A DNA stretch of 45,958 nucleotides from an uncultured Ruminococcus sp. Lineage in GTDB: Bacteria > Bacillota > Clostridia > Oscillospirales > Ruminococcaceae. Below, one piece after another: positions 11,201 to 17,245 of the stretch. Below the pieces are notes generated by a model. The model had not been told where the DNA came from, made no database searches, and was given only the letters and a program-made list of their open reading frames with translations. Position numbers and translations under genes: made by a program. The stretch spans positions 1-45,958 of the forward strand of contig CAMVRM010000022.1 of NCBI GenBank assembly GCA_947169885.1. Direction: 5' to 3'. Each line of letters starts with the position of its first letter. Position 1 is the first letter of the stretch.

Positions 11201-13231
11201 TTCGGCTTCAACTATCTGATAGTCGATGAATATCATCTGTACTTCAAGAATATGTATCAGCCGACTAAGATGGGAAATATCCCCGGATTGCAGAACAGTC
11301 CGTCAAAGAGGGCAGAGGATTTCCGCATGAAGGTGGGATATATGCGTGAACAGTACGGCAGCAGTTTTATGACGCTTGCAACGGCAACACCCGAAACAAA
11401 CTCCCACCTTGAATGGTACAATATGATGAGCATTTGTGATCCGGAGGGGTTGCAGAGGGCAGGCATATACACGGCTGATGACTGGATAAAATCCTACGTT
11501 GTCATCGAGTCTAAGTATGTTCCTTCCCCCAGCGGATCAGGGCTTACATTCAGAAAGCAGGCTAATTCATTCAACAACGTTCCTGAGTTAAAGGCTCAGA
11601 TACACGAATTTGCCGACATTGTACCCACTGAAAAAACAAATATCGTTATCCCGAAGCGTTACAGCGGAAAGGAGATCATCATAAGCTGTGAGCAAAGCGA
11701 AGCACAGAAAAATGCAATGGAAAGCTTCATGCAGCGTGCTGAGAGGATACACAGCGGCAGCGTTCCTCCCGATATTGACAATATGCTGCTTATAATGCAC
11801 GAATCAAACCTGTGCAGCTTAGACCAGCGGTACTTAGACCCTGCGCTGCCCTGTGACCCAAACGGGAAGCTTGGGACCTGCGCAAAGCTTGTAAAGGAGT
11901 GGTATGACAACACAAATGACCGAAAGGGCGTTCAGATCGTTTTCCTTGACAGAGGTGTAAACGAGATAAACGGTTTTTCGGCATACAAGGCTTTGACTGA
12001 TGAGCTTACTGCACAGGGTATTCCCCGTGACGAGATCTGCATGGCGAACGATGCAAAAAATGACAAGGAGCGTGATGCAATGTATGACGAACTCAGAAAG
12101 GGAAAAAAGCGTGTTGTTATCGGCTCACGACAGAAGCTTGGGACGGGAGTTAATATCCAGAACAAGGTAGTTGCCATGTATAATATAGACCTGCCATTTA
12201 CGCCTGCAAACAAAAAGCAGGGCGAAGGCAGAGGTCTGAGGCAGGGCAATGAAAACTCAGAGGTAGCTGTGTACACCCTTGTTACCAAAGGCTCACTTGA
12301 TACCTACATGGCTAATCTGCTATGCAACAAGGAAACAGGACAGCAGCAGCTTCTCGACCCCGAAATATGCTGTTCACGCTCTATTTCTGACATAAGCGAG
12401 AGCGCACTGACCTTCCGTGATATGCAGATAGCTACAACGGATAACCCTTATCTTGCGGAGTTCTTAACACTTAAAGATGAGGTCTTGCAGCTTGAAGCGC
12501 TTGAAAAAGACCATACACGGCAGGTCATCGCTCTTGAACGAAAGATAAACCATGAGTTCCCGCAGCAGATAGAGAGCATTAAGTCTATCATCGAAAAGCA
12601 GACTGAGGATCTGAAACACTTTGAGGAAAACAGACCCGAAAAGTTTGAAATGGTGATAGGCGATGTAAAGACAGATGAGCGTGAAAAATGCGCTGCATAC
12701 ATGGAAAAGGCAAGAATAGAAGCCAGGTCAGCAGATGAAAGCGTTCTTGTGGGCAGCTATGCAGGATTCCCGGTGTATATCTCGCCAAAAAGAGTTTTCA
12801 GCGAAACTCTGTTCGGGTATCAAGCCGTCTATGAGATAAGCGTTCAGGCTAATTTCAAGTACCGCACCGATTACGGAGAAGCGGCTGACGAAAAAGTAAA
12901 CGTGGGCAACACCACAAGGCTTGAGAATATCTTTTCTAACAGCCTGCCTAAGCTGCTGGCACAGCAAAAGGACAGACTTGAAAAGCTTGAAACAGACCTG
13001 CGGCTTTCAAAGGAAATGGTGGAAAAGCCCTTTGACCATGCGGAGGAACTGAAAACAAAGCGTGAGAGAATGGAGTTTCTTACGGATAAGCTGACAAGCA
13101 GCAGCAAGACCAGTGCTTTGCTCGATGATTCTCCGGAGGACGATATTTTCCTTGCTGCTGACGATACACGAGCTATTTCAGATGACCTGCAAAAGAAGCC
13201 GAACACTGTAATTAAGTCAGTCAGGCGGTAA
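2294..13231 (+). CDS. giant DNA methyltransferase / SNF2-type helicase protein, 3645 aa
   Basis: A multidomain protein of the ICE family that joins an N6-adenine methyltransferase to a superfamily 2 helicase, like the antirestriction protein DarB of phage P1. Visible parts in order: an ArdC-like N-terminal domain (about 6-95, with EWQEVGRRVKRDAKGIP); three diverged copies of an unnamed domain (about 611-705, 782-915, 1036-1155); a MutS domain I-like segment (about 1543-1615, HKVGDFYEIYGEEA); beta-rich segments; a methyltransferase (RYVGWGGLSAAF about 2066; motif I LEPSMGIGNF about 2136; NIPF 2202-2205); a helicase with Walker A HDVGAGKTF (2811-2819), DEYH (2978-2981), TATPETN, GTGVNIQN and GEGRGLRQGN (3310-3319); and a C-terminal coiled coil. 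It probably protects or remodels transferred DNA. ATG 2294 has AGAAGGA upstream. Confidence 0.9.
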   Translation: MSKLAAIAERYEESLKKAGDNYKDFLGFASRLYTMSFSDAVTLYYYDPAVTSAAGSKEWQEVGRRVKRDAKGIPVIREDGKGVLLFRESDTVEIPRLKINDEPAVSLPGSWTIKADDQYSINKLFRQRYEKRFMSFGQALDHIVSENTEDHISDIYDLCRQRGYSEEAADKTAYSFESCCRYSAAVRCEYGSGDTSLSASRELYIDNALRSDTDLFKKFCIMVHNSTSEILSEIESTVTEYYKENNKSVEQAAEEKNKVTAPDHWALLSQTFPNMFDGEPKNAYEIYEDKNGNRTELRFLTHGRKFTAAEILTDDHEPVRIPMNEAEGINADDLAYLTKMLQSFDHSSNTIADYMSVDEYMNMLDSATLSLDAYDLHINLSAVEELVFVVFESEKGKGGGDVFLNEYGFIQFNDYRGGHKVTYYDPMEPDECAALEKDVTDFIMTSSNIQLRAIKDKKITYIPLVNNAELRTALKHISDYIYSEFDEEFDISAALNRPDNIGLAYTTIDDDNDTEHDVNVYADLNALELVTEIDGKVFKSEKYESIGQMDRNVFDGLKFDELFVFTSDEYARITKEYGINEPAANSEQETEDIDSEEENVVSVLIPPITDENIIYAVLKHDQFFSKTAEEISEYFSANADTDERISFLKETINDDYSQIFLGDGEDVYGYKTYDWGMVIWEGSYLVKTKKRDIPWDELAEIYAHMAENGLLTAENAVTSDEVYFTSDDENIEQADTNDNGEQQSFFADLADTPAEQTVSSKKKSKKTNRRSDRKLLPASEITDEMVDFVLRCGSTERKSLERIVAFYQKDKSESDNAEFLKEEFCGRHSIAGSYLPTSDIISLGQISRLKVTSSDSRGYYYPITGEGEVQLTARFEGSGITIGGGERSSAAVCRTITWEEAAERIEAMFSSGSYCAKEIIDRAEDNESKDIAESLWYLHQDTDHEIYQFFISDEMFRGGFPDSTERIRHSLRDPDTLESYISGMEKLISDYAENRDIMRFHFHEPYVLLNKLRDLRIERRDFDAVIDKQPDYEHFVSDDEIDDIILGSHFDKKFEFAGFFAEEHTDKEKASFVKKYHGTGGHSMRGGWVSYDHKDYSYQRGDYDENNCTKMISWAEYASRVETFINAGTYITRADHLERVRDCLWNIKRYIESQNENRENAAFNTDYEYKQYEKNIGILNDYGIRTDIVLQRLTGKIVSMSASDLREGDIIRYDGHVMEVEQVGSSGITMKYNDADTFGGILQSSRLGIIHDEWVDEMNEKGIVLISRKRTDEQEITYDDDEEIGTPVTIDLTDTQDTPEKLSVKNSIENSNYNNLCRLYPNVMNGSHVSEVYGADGFDDLVIDRYGTQLIMSHNYVQNGDIMYDPRIDFVIDDDKRSVTPYSYENSGLGVYDEYTEGSAGQKDCSSFVKTWLNNIEQQPYKLERVYLTYNDCDLTVDYDENGEIKAIDGDDAARAAYIKDNNISLKAEKLHRVITNAGFDGGIDDKLEYTTLEEAVKAGDSYLSEGYLGYAVLNSETKIIERIEGDFPADEAFSDEVLSINGMTKRSKGSIAIHKVGDFYEIYGEEAAAASKELGLYLTKKQGREMCGFPDHAKDEYCDKLRDAGYLVVNMSASDEQTAENTLTVGDVIYMPPLKTIGVNGKPYMSKGYYGEITSADDSGARLDTFADAELTESRGEHYFQSNTDTWQHKLETRGYRYIGRADIIRSQREQNSTRLKEIVFVCSADKAVLSEIKDIVLSYGSTVTDGNKLTLFTSENYIDELKRIVDDFGGGMILDSENNQIYPEIQPVKKLAPDEVAVGDRFRHVVTGEIAEVVSLSGALDFYTDQCTVTTDKGSYAVTENISYDKLLNTAFYEYIGKAEPEKEQNNIPEIKNLSQMKKKLRPGMLFEVTAHHRTDSIGEYRVITSVSTVDFTSRKVNENGEPYGREIHMEFDKAKNWTFDEGEMTYRYETGELVMGFRLVDSVAEKTQTVTESTDENNAEQLSMFDAPAAPQIIEPAKEAVTEENSATWQKTSALNYVYDPANLPEKGARKRFEANYEAVSLLKRIEAEGRNATADEQKILARYVGWGGLSAAFDPNNSSWTGEYNRLKELLDEKEYSAARSSVLTAYYSSPEIIEGIYEALNGMGFKGGNVLEPSMGIGNFFAQYPYKWKNSSHLYGVELDDITGRIAKLLYPEADIQIKGFEKTAYTDNSFDVVIGNIPFGDFKVNDKRYNKHNLNIHDYFLAKSLDQVRPGGVIAVVTSTFTLDKRTEKFRNYLAGRCDLLGAVRLPKGTFADTDTASDILFLQKREGVNTIMPEWTKVGCNSDGFKLNEYFIQHPDMILGTIKKNTRFGEESENIDIIADPSRGSLREQIQEAVSKIHGWIGQSQLVRLATKDTDGEDIIASDPNVPNQTYTILENGEVYFRSNEIMQKCKESGKRLDRIKGMCRIRDIGMQLIRAEANGCDDKTMILMQEQLNAEYDRFVKKFGYLSDSANAVFSDDRYYNTICSFESKQEKEGEKVKYVKAAIFYRRTIQPEVEVLKADTPEDALIVSIDKLCRVDIGYMSELTSMPPEDIILSLKGKIYRDPEMIKADDPLSGYVEASEYLSGDVRHKLAAAKLRAEIEPDYEENIAALESIQPPLLQPGDIVLQLGHPIVEIDDYNTFIEEYANVNVEYRNTVMRTPMGEFKLANRSFGTTEAETAIYGTKRMDCYEILVRLLNGRDLKVNDRVDLPDGSCRYVVNEAETRRAQEKGKQMDAAFKKWIWEDPDRSDKYVKLYNDKYNCLVLRSYDGAELSHPGMNPDINLYPHQQNAVARAMYGNMLLAHDVGAGKTFTMGCIAADKVSRGLASRVLWLSPKSIIKQSADEVQKLYPNLKIYVLSDKLSTKKERQRSVASILSSDAEVVFMTPETFGMIPMSNEYQIDYLNRKKAEYRAYLEGLGSSRWATAEEKISIKAIEKEIKNLEERTAVLMEKHSDNSYNFEDFGFNYLIVDEYHLYFKNMYQPTKMGNIPGLQNSPSKRAEDFRMKVGYMREQYGSSFMTLATATPETNSHLEWYNMMSICDPEGLQRAGIYTADDWIKSYVVIESKYVPSPSGSGLTFRKQANSFNNVPELKAQIHEFADIVPTEKTNIVIPKRYSGKEIIISCEQSEAQKNAMESFMQRAERIHSGSVPPDIDNMLLIMHESNLCSLDQRYLDPALPCDPNGKLGTCAKLVKEWYDNTNDRKGVQIVFLDRGVNEINGFSAYKALTDELTAQGIPRDEICMANDAKNDKERDAMYDELRKGKKRVVIGSRQKLGTGVNIQNKVVAMYNIDLPFTPANKKQGEGRGLRQGNENSEVAVYTLVTKGSLDTYMANLLCNKETGQQQLLDPEICCSRSISDISESALTFRDMQIATTDNPYLAEFLTLKDEVLQLEALEKDHTRQVIALERKINHEFPQQIESIKSIIEKQTEDLKHFEENRPEKFEMVIGDVKTDEREKCAAYMEKARIEARSADESVLVGSYAGFPVYISPKRVFSETLFGYQAVYEISVQANFKYRTDYGEAADEKVNVGNTTRLENIFSNSLPKLLAQQKDRLEKLETDLRLSKEMVEKPFDHAEELKTKRERMEFLTDKLTSSSKTSALLDDSPEDDIFLAADDTRAISDDLQKKPNTVIKSVRR
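8319..8332. repeat. dyad repeat, copy 2 (inside a coding sequence)
   Basis: CTGCCACATGGCAG, the same core as the intergenic copies, is read in frame as residues around SATWQ (about residue 2009-2013 of the giant protein). It lies in a low-complexity linker (proline, alanine and glutamate-rich) directly before the methyltransferase module. Confidence 0.75.
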
Positions 13232-13256
13232 AAAGAGGTAAGGTATTATCATGATA

Positions 13257-13296
13257 ACGGTCTTTGTTCTTTGGGGCAGAGACCGTATTATTTTTT
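13257..13296 (+). terminator. terminator or attenuator after the giant gene
   Basis: ACGGTCT (13257-13263) pairs with AGACCGT (13280-13286) across a 16-base loop, followed by ATTATTTTTT. The next ribosome site starts immediately afterwards, so partial read-through is plausible. Confidence 0.7.
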
Positions 13297-13308
13297 AAGG
13301 AGGAACTC

Positions 13309-13746
13309 ATGCACTATACAACACCCGAAGAGATCATCATCAAAAAAATATCCGAAAACCGTGGAACAGGCAACTTCATCAGCAAAGATGAACTGATACG
13401 GCTTTCGGTGGAAAATGATATTGAAGTCAATGATAAAATGGCTAAAAGGGATATTGCAGAACAGCTTGCTCAGAAAATCGGATATGAGCAGCTTGCCGTG
13501 ACAGCAGGTGTCGGTGTGTCATCTGCCGAGCTTCAGAAAAAATTCGGGATAACAAACAAAGAGGTAAAGCTGATGGCAGCGGAAGGCTTTTTGAGGATAA
13601 CCGGGAAAGAGCCTTTCCGTCTGTATGGCAGACAGTGCTATGCAAATCTGTACAGCCCTTATGATTACTTCAAATCACCCGAAGAAGTGGCGCAATGGCT
13701 CACAGAACAACAGCCTGTAAGAAAGACAAAGCCGAAAGGACGATGA
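13309..13746 (+). CDS. hypothetical protein with possible helix-turn-helix, 145 aa
   Basis: The frame is open from 13264, but AAGGAGG at 13297-13303 fits the ATG at 13309, which is chosen. Residues about 71-96 (VSSAELQKKFGITNKEVKLM then a short strand) look like a helix-turn-helix or winged helix, and the N-terminal helices resemble a small DNA-binding domain. No named family recognised. The stop is 3 bases before the ArdC gene, so the two are translationally linked. A regulatory or DNA-binding partner of the antirestriction block is an inference. Confidence 0.6.
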   Translation: MHYTTPEEIIIKKISENRGTGNFISKDELIRLSVENDIEVNDKMAKRDIAEQLAQKIGYEQLAVTAGVGVSSAELQKKFGITNKEVKLMAAEGFLRITGKEPFRLYGRQCYANLYSPYDYFKSPEEVAQWLTEQQPVRKTKPKGR

Positions 13747-13749
13747 ATC

Positions 13750-16572
13750 ATGCAGCATTATGGATTTTATGCGGTGCAGCTATACGAAAAGCTGTCCGCA
13801 GAGCTTAAACGCCTGAACGGTATATCCGAGCAGCAGCGGTCAGTTATGAGAGAGCTTTCCGAGTATGACTTTTTCGGGGAGACAGAAAGAGGAAGCATCG
13901 AGCCTGCAAGCGGCATAATGCGAGGGATACCGACAGAAACACTCACCGAACTGCAATATGCGGCGCTCATGTCTATGCCCGATGCTTTGCAGTCGATATA
14001 TGACAGCTATACTGATGATACGTCAAGAGACTATGACGGGGCGTTTATGACAGCAGCCGATAACGCATTTTCTCTTTTAAAAGAAAACAAGCTGCCTTCT
14101 GAGACAGACCTGATGATAACCAATGACCTTGCTGAAATATGCAGGATATATGACATACCGCTTACAAACCGTGATAACAGCACATTTATCAGTAACCGTG
14201 ACTACTTTCTGTCACAGATACCTGAATTTACCGTGAAGCATGATGCGCTCATTGATCTGAAAGAAAAATGGGATCTGCGTATCGACCTTAATAACCATGA
14301 TAAAGCAAACGTTATAGAGGTCGATCACGCCGATGAAAATGTGTCCGGCTCATACGAACTTCACGCAGATAAATTCGGACATATCATCAAGACCGGGTAT
14401 ACAGATAAAGGTGAAAAAATAGAAAATGCAGTTGGTCTTAAAGAAGCGGCTGCACTTATCGACAGAGCGTTATCCGATAATAACAGTATTACGGTAATAA
14501 ACGGTAACGGTGAGCCTAAGATGCTGGAAGTCAAAAACGGAAAGGTCATTGTTTTGAAAAATGCCCCGATAAAGGGAACGATCAGCATACATAAAAAGAA
14601 GAGGTTTACAGCAGAGGAAAAAAAGGAATACCGTAAAAGGAAAGAGGAAGAAAAAAAGAAAGTATACGAAAAGCTGCTCCAAAAGGTCAATGATGTATTT
14701 GATTCGGAGGAATTTCTGAACTATCTGAAATTCAGTTCACAGCTTCACAAATATTCCACAAAGAACAAGCTGCTGATTTATATGCAGTTTCCCAATGCGA
14801 CCTTTGTAGGCTCAAAAACTGCATGGAACAAGCTGGGCGGACATATAACTTCCGGTGAGAAATGCAGGATATGGGTCTACTCTCCAATAACCCGGAAAGT
14901 CAGCGATGAAGCTGAAAGCACTGACGAAGATGAAGAAAAGAATAAGCCTGAAAGAGAGATCATCGGCTACAAGCTTATGCCTGTATACGATATTTCACAG
15001 ATAACAGGTGTTGAACCTCCGCAGCTTATACAGCCGTTAAAGGGCGAGATCGACAAGGAGACCTTTGAAGCTATTTTCAAGGGCATCGAGAATGTTTGCA
15101 GGATAAAGCCGAAGCTTGAACCATTGAAAAAGGGACTTGACGGCTACTTTAAAATGAGCGATAACACGATAACTCTTAATTCGGAAAACAGCGATCTGCA
15201 AAAGGTGCTGGCTTACATACACGAGGCGGCACATTCTGTTTTTCACCGCAAGGACGGACCCTATGAAAAAGAAAGCAAGGAAGATCAGGAGATAGAAGCT
15301 GAAGCATCTGCATACCTTGTTTGCAGAAAATTAGGCTATGAAACTGATAAAAACTCTATACCTTATATTGCCACCTACCGTCATGGAAAGACCAATGAAG
15401 AACTTTTGAAAACGCTGGAGATCACGGAGCATTTTGTTGACATTATGGTAAATTCGATCCGGCAGCAGCTTCAGGAGCTTGAAAAGCGCAGACAGGAGAA
15501 TGAGCAGAAGGTCACATATACCCTTGCTCCCGACGGGGACGGATTCGTTATAAAAATAAGTGACGGCTTCGATAATTACAGCAATGAGTGGTTCGGCTCA
15601 GTGGAGGAAGCGCTGTTCTTCGCTAAAAAGGAAAAGCTTGAATTTGACAACTCAGAGGATGAGCTGAGGGAGTGGCGGGATATTGATATTCTTCTCGATA
15701 AACGCTCGCTTGAATATGACAGATTCGATCATCTCCCTCCCGACAGAGTTATGTGGAGCTACTATTCCCCCGATGGTGATGACGGCAGGGGAGTTATCGT
15801 TGAAGCAATGATCTACGACCACGATATGCGCTGGGCGTATGACAGTTATCTGAAAGCTTTGTCCGAAGAACCCAAAAACGCAGGACAGCGATTTATGGAT
15901 TCTCTGTACACCACCTGTAAGCAGACTGTGTATCCAACTTCTGACGACAGCGGCAAGAACCTTGACAGCTTTAAAAAAGACCCTGCTGATCTCATGATCG
16001 AGGGAAAGCTGGTAAACGGCAGGGAGGGTGCTGAACGGCTTATAGAGTTTTTTAAATCGACCTGCCGTTCATTTGCGCTTTATGCAAGCTACCGGGAGAA
16101 CGAGGGTCTGAGAAAGACAGACCCCGAAACGGCACTGAAAATGTGGGAGAACGGCTTTGAGATAAGGACTGAAAAAGGAGAAGTCCTGCCGTCCTATAAA
16201 ACGGCAGGCGACAGCGGCTATGCAAGATTTTACAGCAGCGAAAATGAACTGTTCGTTTGCTCTAAGCTGGATCACAGAATGCAGGAACTTATAGACCGTG
16301 TGGCAGCTTCGGCAGAAGAACTGTCCTGCTACGGATATACCCCCGGTAAGGTCGAGGGCTATGACCCGGCACGAACAGCAGAACAGAATATGCAGACAGC
16401 ACTTGCAAGCAAGAGCTATACCTCGGCGGAGCAATATTTCCGGCGGGCGCACAGCAGCGAATACGGCAACGGTGAGATAGCAGAAAAGGCAAAGGCTGCA
16501 ACGTTTGCGCTGGAGGAATTGAAGCACCTTGACAGCAGCGCTGCGGAGTACAGAAAGCACTCCAGAAAATAG
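13750..16572 (+). CDS. ardC: ArdC-type antirestriction protein with long extensions, 940 aa
   Basis: The middle holds the two ArdC parts: an ssDNA-binding segment (about residues 325-380, with YSTKNKLLIYMQF and GSKTAWNKLGGH) and a zinc metallopeptidase-like domain with HEAAH at 491-495 and a downstream glutamate in EIEAEASAYLVCRKLG. ArdC proteins of conjugative plasmids protect incoming single-stranded DNA from host nucleases. Typical ArdC is about 300 residues. Here about 290 unassigned residues precede a lysine-rich coiled coil (about 290-330), and about 350 unassigned residues follow. AAAGGA precedes ATG 13750. It is translated together with its neighbours on both sides. The ArdC core call is firm; the role of the extensions is unknown. 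Confidence 0.85.
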   Translation: MQHYGFYAVQLYEKLSAELKRLNGISEQQRSVMRELSEYDFFGETERGSIEPASGIMRGIPTETLTELQYAALMSMPDALQSIYDSYTDDTSRDYDGAFMTAADNAFSLLKENKLPSETDLMITNDLAEICRIYDIPLTNRDNSTFISNRDYFLSQIPEFTVKHDALIDLKEKWDLRIDLNNHDKANVIEVDHADENVSGSYELHADKFGHIIKTGYTDKGEKIENAVGLKEAAALIDRALSDNNSITVINGNGEPKMLEVKNGKVIVLKNAPIKGTISIHKKKRFTAEEKKEYRKRKEEEKKKVYEKLLQKVNDVFDSEEFLNYLKFSSQLHKYSTKNKLLIYMQFPNATFVGSKTAWNKLGGHITSGEKCRIWVYSPITRKVSDEAESTDEDEEKNKPEREIIGYKLMPVYDISQITGVEPPQLIQPLKGEIDKETFEAIFKGIENVCRIKPKLEPLKKGLDGYFKMSDNTITLNSENSDLQKVLAYIHEAAHSVFHRKDGPYEKESKEDQEIEAEASAYLVCRKLGYETDKNSIPYIATYRHGKTNEELLKTLEITEHFVDIMVNSIRQQLQELEKRRQENEQKVTYTLAPDGDGFVIKISDGFDNYSNEWFGSVEEALFFAKKEKLEFDNSEDELREWRDIDILLDKRSLEYDRFDHLPPDRVMWSYYSPDGDDGRGVIVEAMIYDHDMRWAYDSYLKALSEEPKNAGQRFMDSLYTTCKQTVYPTSDDSGKNLDSFKKDPADLMIEGKLVNGREGAERLIEFFKSTCRSFALYASYRENEGLRKTDPETALKMWENGFEIRTEKGEVLPSYKTAGDSGYARFYSSENELFVCSKLDHRMQELIDRVAASAEELSCYGYTPGKVEGYDPARTAEQNMQTALASKSYTSAEQYFRRAHSSEYGNGEIAEKAKAATFALEELKHLDSSAAEYRKHSRK

Positions 16573-16590
16573 CAGAAAGGAAGTATAATT

Positions 16591-17082
16591 ATGAGTGAGA
16601 AGTACAAGCTGATCTTTGGAGATGAGGGCAGTTTTACAGGCAAGGCACAGGTGAGAGCATATATAAACTACCTTTGCAGAACTGACGATGAACAGAAGTG
16701 GACAGCCGGCAACACAGGCAGCGATCAGATCATCATCTGCACACCTGCACTGTCTATCGACAAGCTGACCGATGTGCTTGACATAAGAAAACAGTTTGCA
16801 AGACAGACCGATCTTATCGTCCAGCAGCTTGGAGCATATGTGAATGCCGGCAAGCTGCTTGCCCTCAGAAAGTGTACCGCAGAGTTTGATAACAGAGAGC
16901 TTACGGAGTTTGACGGCGATATGACACGAGCATTTATCAAGCTTATAGAGGAAATGCAGGGCATTGACAGCATTGTTCCCGTTGCTGCCGTTTCTCACGA
17001 AGAAAAGGACGAATATCTCGGCTGCCGTATAGAGCTGCTTTACTTTAATTTCTCGGAATATGCGCTGATAGATGTTATCTGA
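16591..17082 (+). CDS. hypothetical protein, 163 aa
   Basis: A soluble alpha/beta protein beginning MSEKYKLIFGDEGSF, with GAAAGGAAG upstream of ATG 16591. It starts 18 bases after the ArdC gene and is probably in its operon. No domain recognised and no catalytic motif visible. It is followed by a stable RNA stem (17092-17157), which may end the operon. Confidence 0.6.
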   Translation: MSEKYKLIFGDEGSFTGKAQVRAYINYLCRTDDEQKWTAGNTGSDQIIICTPALSIDKLTDVLDIRKQFARQTDLIVQQLGAYVNAGKLLALRKCTAEFDNRELTEFDGDMTRAFIKLIEEMQGIDSIVPVAAVSHEEKDEYLGCRIELLYFNFSEYALIDVI

Positions 17083-17091
17083 AAAAAAGAA

Positions 17092-17157
17092 AAAGCAGAT
17101 AAACTGTTCAAGACTATAGGATACCGATTATCCAAAACGACTTCAGTTTACTGCTTT
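17092..17157 (+). terminator. long-armed stem with internal hairpin, probable terminator
   Basis: AAAGCAGATAAACTG (17092-17106) pairs with CAGTTTACTGCTTT (17144-17157), 14 pairs with one bulge. Inside the loop is a second hairpin, GGATA-ccgat-TATCC (17119-17133). The T-tract is short (CTTTGAT), so the element could be a structured leader or attenuator of the next gene rather than a simple terminator. The rest of the gap to 17245 is AT-rich with no confident promoter. Confidence 0.5.
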
Positions 17158-17245
17158 GATAATAGTATAGCATACACAACAAAAAAATGTCAAGTCATTT
17201 TCTGAGTATTTGACAGAAATTTCACAGCAAAAAGGAGAGGATAAA

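Noticed and set aside
16069-16998. 309-codon minus-strand frame across the ArdC gene end
   Set aside because: It spans two plus-strand genes, has Cys/Leu-rich shadow composition and no start signals.
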